Source: Parachlorella kessleri (lineage: Eukaryota; Chlorophyta; Trebouxiophyceae; Chlorellales; Chlorellaceae). Taken from it: a stretch of DNA of 62,915 bases. The notes beneath the pieces are model-generated. The model did no database searches and was not told the DNA's origin. It saw only the letters and a program-made list of their open reading frames with translations. The position numbers were made by a program, and so were the translations under genes. Each line of letters begins with the position of its first letter. The first letter of the stretch is position 1. This document shows positions 38,901-48,992 of this stretch, piece by piece. The stretch covers positions 1-62,915 of the forward strand of contig BBXU01002009.1 in the NCBI GenBank assembly GCA_001598975.1, written 5' to 3'.

Positions 38901-41900
38901 GGCGCACCAATAGGACCTCATATGGCATGGAGTGGTCCGGCAAGCAAGGGTGGTGTGAGAAGGGCGGGCTGGGGATGCAGGTGCCCCCAGCTGCGCCCCT
39001 CCATTGCGCAGTGGGCACCTTGCCTCGCAGTCACGCCTTGCCACGGAGCACAGAGCGGCGTGACAAAGGCATCAGAACCGGGTAAGCACCGTGTGGGGCA
39101 GCTCCTCACCGGGTCCCGCTCCTGCCACACACCACCCACCCCAGGAGCGGGTCGGCTGCCGCGAAGCAAACACTCACCAGCATCCAGCGCTCCTTCTTCA
39201 AAGCCTGCTCCAGGCGGGCCACAGCCCCCAGCAGCTTCTCTGCCGCCTCGCGCTGCTTGCGGTCGTACTGGACAGCAGGCTCAGCAGGCACAGCACCTAC
39301 TTGCTCGGCAGGCTCGGCAGCCGTGGCCTCCGCAATGCTGCGCTGCGCCTGCTGGGCAGAGGCTGGGTGATGGGTGCCTGCAGAGCCTGCCGCTGCCCCG
39401 TTGGGCTGACTAGGCCGAGCAGGCAGGGAGCCACCAGCTGTCTGTCCCACGCTGCCCCTGACCTGTGACCTGCCCACACCAGCGGCAGCAGCTGCTGCTG
39501 CTGAGCCTGCTGCCGCCTGCCTGCTGCGGCCCAGAGAGGGGACATACCCAATAGGGTTCTTGCGGCCCAGGGCTTGAAGGTTCTTGGGCGGCAGCGGGGC
39601 GGCTGGGCCGCTCATGGCCCCTCTGCCTGGCTGGGCCGCTGACCCCCATGCCGACTTTGGCGCCGCTTTCTTCCCTGGCTGGGCTGGCTCAGGCCTGCCA
39701 ACACCCCCGCTACCACTAGCCTTTTTACTCCTGCCGCCCTTGACACTGTCATCGGCTGCTCGGCCACCAGGCCCCGCCCTTTTCGGCGCCCTGCCAACGG
39801 CGGCGCCTTCGTGGCTGCCGTCGGCGCCGGCGCCCTTGCGCAGGCGCTTGCGCCCCCTGCTTGCGCCCCCGCCCTCCTCCTGGGACCAGCGCTGGCGCCC
39901 CACCGCCTTCCCGCGGGGCATGCCCGGCTCCCACTCCAGGTCATCGGCCGACTCATCAGCTGACTCATCCCCGCTGGCGCTGCTGTCGGGCTCCATCTCA
40001 GAGCCAGATGGCCCACGGGGTGCCTTCAGCTGCTGCAGCTTTGCAGCAGGACGAGCGTGCCCCGCGCCCAGGCTGATATCTGAGTTGCTTGTCTCGGAGG
40101 GGCCCGGGGGTCTCCTGGCCAGCTTGGCAGTCTTGCGGCCTAGAGAACGCTTGGCCCCGGGCTTTCCCGCTGCGGCGGCTGCGGCACTTCCATCCTCATC
40201 TGCACAAGGCAATATAAAGGGCGTCAGATCAGCCTTCCCATGGTCACAGCCTCACAGGAAGCCGGTATGCCTGGGGGCCACAGCTACTCAAGAGTCGGGC
40301 ACCTAAAATGCACTATATGCCCTGCTTTCCCCTAACATGCTACCACTGTGATGTCCCTGATGTCAGCGGGACCAATAGGACTCATACCACAAGCACATCC
40401 CGGTGTCTTTCCTACCAGAGCTCTCGATAATAGCTAGATCACATGCTCCAGCCGCAGGATCTGAGTGGCCGGAGCCATCCTGGGCGTGCAGCATGTGCCC
40501 ACTGTTGTTTGCCCCAGATCGAAGCCGCTGAAGCTTGGCCAGTGCAGCCTGCATAGTTACAGCACCCTCAAATGGACCAGGGGTACAGCACTACAAGGAC
40601 GCACAGGGGGCAGAACTTCCTTAGTCAGAACTCAGGCAAGTCCAGGGCATACGTGCAGCCAGCCCTGTCAATACAGCTCACCCCTACATCTGCTCTGCTC
40701 ACATTCTCTGCCATCATCACCAGTACACAGCCGCACAGCTTTACAGGCAGCCCTATAAGCAGTATCAGCCTGGTTTGCCCTGGTATGCATGAAGATTGTC
40801 CCTATGTAATCATAAGCACCGGTGGCGCCGGACGCTCACAGGCCACCACTACCACCACCATCACCATCACTCTCACTATCACCAGCAGCAGCAACAAATA
40901 AAAAGCAACGCCTTGGCTGCCTGCACCTGCCCGCCATCCTGTCATGGCCCCAGGCCCTCGCCCCACTGTCAGAGGGCTGTTGGGTGCCTGCTTACCTGCC
41001 GGGGGTCGAAGCGTTTCGTTCGGTGGCTGGCCCACCTCTTTGGCTCGGACGCCTGCTGCTCTGCGCCGGCACCAGCAATGCCCATGCCAGCGCTGCCCAC
41101 CCCTTCAGGCTCAGGCGCTGGCACTGGGATCATCACAAGGGGTGCTGACACGGCCGTCGGGCTGACCAGCGCCTGGGGTGATGCACTCCCGCCCAGCCCA
41201 GGGGGTCCCTGGAGACGCGCTACAGATCCGGTGAAGGCTGCGCTTGCTTGCTGAGTCATGCCCCCTGGTTGGCTTGCTGGCGGCGATGCTGCTGCCACCG
41301 TGGCATCAGGGCCTAGCACAGCCTGCAGGGCGTAGGCGGCGGCTTCGTCGCGCATGGTGCGCACAGCACGCATGTCGTGCGGCGCCGGCGCCAGGCTGGC
41401 GCCTGCACCCTCCAGGAACATTAGCGACATGCTGTCCAGGAAGGACGGCTCGGAGGCGGCAAAGGCCTGCAGGGGGACAAGATAGGTGCAGAGTCTCATT
41501 AGAGTGATGATTTGTCAAGACTCACAGCTAGCACAGAGGTCGCGTCGTTGCATAAGTTGCAGCTTCAGACAGCAATGGGACGCCGTGCTCTCCACAGGAC
41601 CAAATACATGTATGGGGCGCACATGCCAGGAGCAGTAACCCTATGCTGCCTGCCTGCGGAAGTAGAAATGCTCAGCAAGGCAAATAGCCTGGCTCAGCCA
41701 GCCACACGCTCACCTCAAAGCCGGTACCATAGGCTGCCAGCTCAGCGTCCCGCAGCGGGTCGTGGCTGGCAGGCCCGGGGCTCCCCTGCAGGGGGCCCCC
41801 TCCTGCCAGCCAAGGCTCCTCCTCACCACCCCGCAGCACAGCATGCTGAGCGGGCCTAGCGGGCTGAGTGGGCGCAGCAAGCGCTGACGCTGGCACCTCC

Positions 41901-42947
41901 GTGACGCGTTCAAGTTCGCCGCCGCCGGCACCTCCCGCGTTGTCCACCGGTGTAGGCACAGCACGGGCAGCAGCTACCAGGCCTGCTGTTGCTGCTGGGG
42001 CGTCTGGGACAGCTTCCGTGGAGGCTGACGGTGTAGGTGCGGCACCGGCAGCAGCCACCTGGCCTGCTGTTGCTGCTGGGGCATCTAAGTCAGCTTCCGT
42101 GGATGCCGGCGGTGTAAGCACAGCCCCGGCAGCAGGTTCTAAGCTTACTGCGGCTGCTGGGGCATTTAGGTTGGCTTCCGGCGACGCTGATGGTGCAGGC
42201 ACAGCACCTACAGCTGAAGCCTGGCCATCAGACGGGGGCTGAGCAGGTATGGCAGCAGCAGCGGCAGGCACGGCCCCTCCCTCGGCAACATTGGCCGACA
42301 TCGGCGCCTCCTCCACTTTTATTAGCTCCCTCTCGCTACCTGTGATGCCCCGTCGGGGGAGGCCCCCGCCGGCCAGGCCCCTTGGCGCGGGCTGCACTGG
42401 TGCACGTGTGGCGCCACAGGCAGCCGCCACTACAGGCCCTGCGCTCGCCCCCTGCTTGCTTTCCTGCGCTTGCTCCTGTTCTTGCCGGGCAAGGCATGCA
42501 GCAGCCATGCGCAGCCCTCCTGTCGTGTCAGCATGTTGCAGCATGGGCGCCGGCGCCAAGCGCTGTTGAGCAGGCTCGGGGCCTGCCTGCTGCGCCTGCC
42601 GAGCGCGCTCAGCGTGGCGCTCCAGCTGCCCATGCTGTATGAGCGCTGCCGCCAGGTGGCGCTCCAGGTCAGCCAGCAGCTCAAAGGGGTCCGGGATATG
42701 CCCCTCCGGAACCCCCGCAGAAGCTGCAGGCACAGCAGGCACAGCGCCATGGCGAGTCGGCAAGCTCACAGTTGAGCTCAGTAAACCCCCAGGGCACAAA
42801 GAACCAAACAAGGCAAGAGGGGCGCAGGTGGCGCTAGGCCAGGCAACAGCCTTCCCTCCCACCTTGCACCCAGTACTCACATCTGGCACTGCTTTGCTTG
42901 TATGCAGGCGCTGATACAATGACGTAGCCAGCCAGCCAGCCAGTCAT
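32958..42947 (-). CDS. Giant Gln/Pro-rich protein with two GYF-like modules, unknown function
   Basis: About 2,280 residues. Exons in transcript order: 42947-42881 (tentative first), 42723-41714, 41466-40996, 40548-40416, 40199-39178, 38825-38586, 38497-37869, 37633-37563, 37259-37209 (uncertain), 36983-36944, 36881-36793, 36495-36080, 35832-33677, 33389-32958. Two segments resemble GYF domains, which bind Pro-rich peptides: GPFTAAQLRSLLRAGVL near 38450, and a fuller one, WWSFAKEKGEMEGPYSVAEL then FRDGVLANDIMV, from 36881 to about 36450. Other parts are an acidic ESSDEDGS stretch, basic Arg/Gly tracts, three 27-residue repeats, and a 700-residue Gln/Pro tail with polyproline runs. The phases close except around 37209-36983, where one small exon is missing. 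A nuclear or RNA-linked scaffold is plausible, but I recognise no family. Confidence 0.72.
37779..37839 (+). repeat. Dispersed short repeat, copy D (divergent)
   Basis: Shares TGGTGGCAGGTAGT at its left and GACAGGGCTGGAGGCA at its right with copy A; the middle differs. It lies in an intron of the GYF protein gene. Confidence 0.45.
41948..42226 (-). repeat. 81-base coding minisatellite (27-residue repeat)
   Basis: About 3.5 tandem units inside the second exon of the GYF gene encode AVPTPSASTEA then DAPAATAGLVAA and variants, exactly 27 residues apart. Differences between units show that they are diverging. Confidence 0.8.
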
Positions 42948-42973
42948 GGGGGCTCACAGCCCTCATTCACTAA

Positions 42974-43038
42974 GGGTAGCAGGTAGTGCGAACAGAGTGG
43001 AGATAGGATATAGCGATACGAGGGCTGGGCTGTATGCA
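42974..43038 (+). repeat. Dispersed short repeat, copy B
   Basis: GGGTAGCAGGTAGTGCGAAC at the left and GGGCTGGGCTGTATGCA at the right. It lies between the last JmjC exon and the tentative first exon of the GYF gene. Confidence 0.6.
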
Positions 43039-43110
43039 GGTATGCTCAGTGTATTTGGAACCCAGTCTGAAAGGAGCATCCCCTTTGAAAGCATCAGCCC
43101 TGCTGGAGGG

Positions 43111-46100
43111 TCACACCACCACCTCGCACACACTCAGCCCAGGCTGCTCGCTGGCTACGCCGGCCCCACCTGGCACTTTGCCCCGGGGCCGCGCCCCCCC
43201 GCCGCCGGCCCCCAGCCACTCCCGCAGCAGCGACAGCAGGGCAGGGAGGCCTTGCAGCTCCCAGCGGCTCAGCGCGCCGGCGCGGCCAGGCGTGAGCAGG
43301 TGCTGCAGCCTGCACGCGGCGGCAGGCACAGGGCTGCTTAGTATCGACACCAGGCCAGCCTTGACGGACTGGACAGCCGTCTCCCAAGGTCGCCCTCTCC
43401 ACGGATGGCGGAGAGGTTGGCTTGGGTGCCAACCCAACTGCTACGAATGACCCGCAGCCGGGTGCATGCAAGCCTTTTCCACAACGCTGCTACCACCCCA
43501 GCGTAGGTATGGTGCTGGGATAGGAAAGGGATGCAGTGCCACAACAGCACTGGCACCCGCCGCATACAGGTCGCGGTTGCCAAGCAAACATGACCCGCAT
43601 TCCCCACCTGCCAAGCGCGCTGCGCGCGGCATACCACAGCAGCGGCCGGAACAGCGGGTACTGGAACTTGGGTGTGATGCCCAGACGCTGCTCCCGCCGG
43701 TGCACGTCTGCCACCACCGCCCAGTCCAGGCTGTGCAGGAAGTTGCCACCTGCAGCGCACCGCAGCAGGGCGCGATGGGGGGAGGACGGTGGACAAGGGC
43801 ACTGGGCCGCTGCTCCTGCTGGTAGCCAGCCGCCTTTGGCCCGCCGGGGTACCCGTCCCACGCAAGTGGCGCCTGTGGTGTGGCAGCAGGTTGTCCTCCC
43901 ACAAAGTGGAGCACCCACCCCGCCCCCAAGCAGCAGCCAGCCCCCGAACGCCAGCCCGCATGCGCCACTCACCAACAACCACCGCATCCTCCGGGGTTGA
44001 GACCGCGTGGGGCCACCCTGAGGGAAGAAACACGGTGTCGCCAGCCGCCAGCTGGACCCGCCTCACGCCCTCCAGGCTCTCCCCCAGCCACTCGCTCCGC
44101 TGCAGGCAGGGCAGGGCGGGACAGACACCAAGAGCTGTCAACCGCTGCCTTGCGCTCTCCTATCCGCTGAATGTACAGGCCGCTGCACGGAGCATGGAGG
44201 ACCGCAGCTGCCACCTGCTGACACACCGGCCTCAGCCGGTGGGGGGCCCGTGCGGTTTTAACACAGCACCGACCAGGGTGCGCCGGGGCAGGGGAGGGCC
44301 TGCGCAGCCGCCCACCCATCCATGCAGCCCTGTATCTAGGGAGTCTGCCAGAGTCGGCCTTCCCTCCTACACCTCCCCAGGGCACACCCTGTGCTCACAC
44401 CACGCCCCGGCACACCCTGCCAGCCACGGGCTCACCTGCTTGCGGCTGCCACTCCAGGCCTCAAAGGCCACCAGGTTTTGGGGGGTGGACGGGGCCACTA
44501 GAAAGACCTTCCGCCCGCTGAGCACGTGGTACCACACAGCGCTGCCGCCCATGTCGACGTGCCAGTCAGTGTAGGCCCCTTGGGGACCTGCAGGTTGCCG
44601 GCCGGTGTGTGGGGGTTTGGGGTGGGGTTGGGTGTGTGGTGGTGTGCGCGTGTGTGTGGTTGGACAAGGATTGTTCAGGGGGTGTTGGGGGGGGGAGGGT
44701 TCCTTGCACGTCGGCCTTGACAAGGTGTGCAGAACAACCCAGAACCCCCTATGGCCAGGCAACTGAGGCCGGCCTCTTCTAGTGGCCCGCCTCACTTTCC
44801 ACGGGTGCAGTTGTCACCCCAGAGACTTCGTCACATTGGCGAGCGGCGGGAGAACCATCCACCGGCCATTCCCGCCGCTTCCAGACCCTTGCCAAGCCCA
44901 ACACTGGCACCCCGTGATATGCTGCTGCCTGGCACCCGGCGTGCTTGGCTGACACCGCACAGCAGCAGCCCATGGGAGCACCCACCCATCAGCATGTAGA
45001 GCAGTGTTTCTGGTCGGGGCTCCTCCTCTGAGGGCCAAACCGAGGCCACCAAGTCCAGGGATCGAACCGGGGCTGGCACTACCACGCGGCCCTGCACACC
45101 AGTAGGGTATTTTACCCAGTTTTACCTAGTTTACCCAGTTTTACCTAGTGGAGCAACGGGTGGCAGGGACCCTGGCACCACACAGTGCAGTAGCATATCT
45201 CAGATCCTGGCGTGGTTGGGAGAAACTACAAGGGCGACCTAGTCCAGCAATTGCTATAGCAGCACCCGCAACAGGAAGGCACCGGGGGTGGGTTTTGTGG
45301 ACCGTATGCCCGCTTGTTACGAGCACCAGTAGCCGAGCTTGCCATGTTACTGTGGATCTGTGCAACCATTTACACCCCAACTAGCGCTGTGATGCACAGG
45401 GACAGCAGCTACTCACATACTTGCCCAGGGACTTGCCACAGGCAGCAAGGACGCCATCTACCTGCATCTAAATCTAGCTACGAGGGTCCACACGACCCTT
45501 CCTCGGCCTGCCGACGCGCAGCTTCCTGTGAGGGACACTGCTTCCTCAAACTACACAAGTGAGGCACCTACCTCCAACGCTGTTCCTGCCAGGGAGCACG
45601 ATACCACGTTGATCAGGCGGTCCCGCTCATCCGGCGGCTGTGCAAAATACTCTGCCAGCTGGCCAAGGCTCATGCGCGGCCCCGGCTCCTGAGTTTGAAC
45701 ATCAATGGTTGGGACCTGCAATGTCGTCCGGACAGAGCAAGGTGCGTGGCATTGTGCAGGCAGAGGCTTCAGCACCACTGCCAGCAGTTTCTCCTCCAGG
45801 AGGCTCATACAAGCACTCCCCCCTGACAGCAGGCATACCATGAAACCCTAAGTACTCATATAGTCGATAGCCCTGACATCTATATCAGGCTCCTCGGTAG
45901 CTGGTCGGCTTCAGCAATGACACGGGATACACCCTTCTTCTCCTTCGCAACATCACCTGGTGATCTCTCCCCACTGCTGCCGCCAGACGCTCTGGCGTAG
46001 CCACCTGCTGCAGAGGCAGGCTAAGCCCCAGCACCTGCCGCGCCCCGTCAGCAGACCGGCCTCCCCGGCTGCCCCTCACCACCACCACGCTTCGAAAGCC

Positions 46101-46665
46101 TGCGAGGGCGCAGTGCAGGCTCTCCAGAAAGTTTTTGGAAAGGCTCTGTCCAGCTATGTCCCCATGCAGCGGGTCACAGCTGGTCAGACTGCAGTTCCAT
46201 AACCCGCCCTCACACACCAGGCTGTGGCAGTGCCGCATTGCAGAACTTGCATGTTTCTCCACTTACAGCCCAGTTCTCCCCTCCCGCACGGCTGACCTGA
46301 AAGCTGCAGCAGCCCTGCTGTCAAGTAGGCAGGTGGTGTTTCTTCCCGCACTTCTGGTACCTCGAGGTCGGCTTCCACCCGCCGCCTGAACAGCTGCACA
46401 GCGCATGGCCCGAGGCAGCAGTTGCTTGCCCGTCCGTACATATAGCGTAGGCTTACTATGCCATGGCAATCTGTAACGGAGGAAGTAGGTGGAGGGCGCA
46501 TGGGGTAGTTGGCCTCTGTGGGCAGCGGAGGTTGTGCTGCACCAAGCCCAGGTCGGTGCAGCCTACCTGCACGTCCAGCTCTGGGCTGGCCCCATCACCC
46601 AGCAGGGCATCAAGCTCGTGGCGATCCTCAAAGTTGGTATTGCCACAGCGGGGTCTCAGCTTCAT
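43111..46665 (-). CDS. JmjC-domain histone lysine demethylase (KDM2/KDM7-like)
   Basis: The core is firm from 45957. Exons: 46665-46567 (start), a tentative N-terminal part, about 46147-45957, 45715-45572, 45091-44986, 44587-44436, 44099-43973, 43749-43608, 43420-43111. JmjC enzymes use Fe(II), 2-oxoglutarate and O2 to remove methyl groups from histone lysines in the nucleus. The KDM2/KDM7 pattern is clear: VPTIDVQTQ, YMLMGPQGAYTDWHVDMGG, VWYHVLSGRKVFLVAPS, LPSGWPHAVSTP, GGNFLHSLD. The iron ligands are all present: His (44561-44559), Asp two residues on, and His (44009-44007). The Lys of GRKVF fits the 2-oxoglutarate contact. I see no convincing PHD or CXXC finger, but exons between 46566 and 46148 are uncertain. 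The last exon may instead splice onward into the GYF gene. Confidence 0.85.
44605..44675 (+). repeat. GT-rich simple sequence
   Basis: A GTGTGTGG/GGGTTGG tract in a JmjC intron, read on the plus strand. It is low complexity and has no coding content. Confidence 0.7.
45107..45148 (+). repeat. Tandem 19-base repeat in JmjC intron
   Basis: Two near-identical units of TTTACCCAGTTTTACCTAG stand head to tail, just upstream (in transcript terms) of the exon starting at 45091. Confidence 0.8.
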
Positions 46666-47131
46666 TGGGGGCAGCAGACGCCCTTGGGGCTAGGCCCCCT
46701 GACAGGCCGGTGTTATATAGGCACCCCCTGCTCCGGTGCGCGCCTTTATTTCTCCCCTAGCGCGACAACAGACAACGCCTATGAAAAACGTCCCTGGCCT
46801 GCAACTAATAAGCAGCATTTGGCCTACAGTCCCTCGATGGGTACGACATGCCACGCAATGACATACAGTTGTTGAGAAACATCGAAGGTGAACTGAGTGC
46901 ACAAACGCTGTTAGCCTGCGTGCGCTCCCAACGAGTCCACGCCTAGACTGACTCAGGACTGACTTGAGGGGGGTTAGTCCAGCGCGCCCCCGCCCCAATA
47001 TTTCTTCAAGTACCTCGCATCTGTTTCAAGGTAGACACCTTTGACTTCTATACATATAGCGCAAGTTGAGCTTCTTCCTCTCTCTTTGTATTACATCGCA
47101 TATCTATCTCGGATATGTGGTGTATTATATC
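46666..47131. promoter_or_regulatory. Divergent promoter region, JmjC / PIP-like protein
   Basis: 466 bases separate the divergent start codons. A CATATATC-like AT-rich stretch near 47097 may serve the plus-strand gene. No canonical TATA box is certain. Confidence 0.35.
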
Positions 47132-48874
47132 ATGCAGCACAGCCTCACCACTTTTCTGGATAGGAAGAAGCGCAGCGACGCAAAACCCGCCGTCTCGGTG
47201 GCAACGAACCAACGCCCAGCAAGCAGGCTGGTGCAGGCCTTGCAGTCTCAGCTCGTGCGGGCCGAGCATAGCCGGCCGGAGCGTGCTTCTGGCAGACAAC
47301 AGCAGGGCCAGCAGCACCCTTCACCAATATTGGCAGCAGTGGCATTGGTCTCAAAGAAAGAAGCAGGGCTGAGCACCGCTGAAGGCAGTAGCCAGGCTGA
47401 CAAGCCTCACTTGGCAAGCAAGCTCCCAGATCGGCTCCAGCAGGTGCAAGCCAGGTGTGGCAATGCACCAGCTGCAGAGCGCCCCTTGACAGCCTGCTCT
47501 GGGCCCCCACCAGAGCCATGGCCACCAGAGCCATGGCCAAGCAATGCCACACAAGCGAAGCCTCTTCCGGCTGCGGGTAACCAGCTGCGGCCGTGCCCCG
47601 TCTGCGGGCAGCTTTGCCCGGTGGACAGCTTTGAAGCACACCTGCAGAGGGAGCTGGCTATGCTGGATGATAGTGACAATGGTAGTGAGGTGAGGTGGTC
47701 TGCAGGTCCTGGCCCCGATCATCACGGCATCCGAAGGAGGAAACTGCTGCCAAACCTGATGTAGGTCCAAATGAGCACTTCCAGGGTTGATAAGGGGCTG
47801 GTGCAGCCCTTGCCCGGGGGCCACACACCCCAAGCCAAGTGCATCACTATGAGTGTCCTTGCACGCCACTGCCAGTTGTACATGCCCATAATATCCTATA
47901 TGCAACTGCCTGTTTGCGTTGCAGGTCCCAGCAGCGGGTTGCAGCCCACTACAACCAGGCCCCACACATGCCAGAGCGAGCGACGCGGAGGTAGCCCAAG
48001 CTTCCCCCTTGCAGCCCAGCATCTGCCAGCGGGAAGGTGGGGCGTGTGTGGCAGAGGCTGAGCTGCAGCAACGACACAAACACCAGCATGTCAGGCAGCA
48101 TTTTTTTTCAGGACACTCTGCATGTGTGGGGGGCTTGCAGCGCCCACAGCAGCAGCCGCAGCAACAGCGGTTGTGGCACCAGATACAGCACGAGCAACAG
48201 CAGCAGCATGGGCAAGAAGCGGCTCGGACGGAAGCGTGCCACACAACGCGGCACCTCCCGGGCCGTGCCCCTCTGCCCAAGCGCCAGAGGGTGCTTGTGC
48301 TGGGCGGCCAGCCGCAGGCAACTGCATCTACAGATGCAGAGGCCCTCCAGCAGCGGCAGCAGCAGCGGGTGCAGCAGCGACGGCGAGAGCTGGCGCAGCT
48401 CACCGTCTACAATCACTATGCAGATGGGAAGGGCTTCTGGGTGAGTCATGGGATCGAGGCAATCAGCCTTGGCCTGTCACGGGTGTGTGCATGGTAGCAG
48501 GAGTTCCACACATGGATAGCATTAGCATGGGTGGCAGGTCATGCGAACAGGGAGTGAGAGTTGAGCTGCACGAACAGGACTGGATGGACATGGATAGTAT
48601 GGTGTATTCGCCAGGGCGCTTAGGCATCACAGCCTCAGCCCCACTGCCCACAGAAATGGCGTGAATAAAACCCAGCTGGCCCTTGGAGGTCCCAGGTATT
48701 TACACCATGTCATGCTTGGTGATGATGCAGACGACAGCCGTGCACATTATGCAGGCACATGAAAACTGCTCGCGTGTCTGTTCGTTGCTGCAGGAGGGCG
48801 AGGACATTGGCATCGATGGCTGTGAGAGTGCTGGCCTCGCCTGGGAGGGTATGGGCACAACCAGCCATGTCTGA
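47132..48874 (+). CDS. Unknown protein with N-terminal PIP-like box and Cys/His motif
   Basis: Three exons: 47132-47689, 47925-48440, 48794-48874, giving 384 residues with closed phases. The first ATG is at 47132; the frame is open upstream but has no ATG. The protein opens MQHSLTTFLDRKKR. This resembles PCNA-interacting (PIP) boxes placed at the very N-terminus, such as that of DNA ligase I: Q-x-x-hydrophobic-x-x-aromatic, with Leu where a second aromatic is usual, then basic residues. Near residue 155 is CPVCGQLCPVDSFEAHLQRE, a CxxC...H pattern like a small zinc finger but without a clear fourth ligand. Exon 2 is Gln-rich and then basic (RRREL), followed by LTVYNHYADGKGFW. The last exon is acidic and ends WEGMGTTSHV. 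I recognise no family. A DNA-replication or repair role is inference from the N-terminus only. Confidence 0.75.
48529..48602 (+). repeat. Dispersed short repeat, copy C
   Basis: Starts GGGTGGCAGGTCATGCGAAC, then AGGGAGTGAGAG, and is preceded by ATTAGCAT as in copy A. It lies in the second intron of the PIP-like gene. Confidence 0.65.
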
Positions 48875-48974
48875 GCCATGCAGATACACAGCCCTGCCGT
48901 CTTGCCTGTCTTTCTGTGCTTAGGAACAGCTGACACTTGAATAGTTCTTCAAGCTGGAACAAGGGATTGAGGAC

Positions 48975-48979
48975 TTACA
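48975..48979 (-). terminator. TGTAA polyadenylation signal, PIG-V
   Basis: TTACA on the plus strand reads TGTAA on the minus strand, 14 bases past the PIG-V stop. The convergent neighbour ends at 48874, so the 3' UTR must be short or overlap it. Confidence 0.5.
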
Positions 48980-48992
48980 GGCCTGACACATC

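Noticed and set aside
42881..42919. Start of the GYF gene at 42919
   Set aside because: That codon is TTG. A true in-frame ATG with a good splice donor lies at 42947 in another frame.
45885..46262. PHD finger at the N-terminus of the JmjC protein
   Set aside because: Several Cys and His occur near 46200, but their spacing does not match Cys4-His-Cys3 and the exon structure there is unsure.
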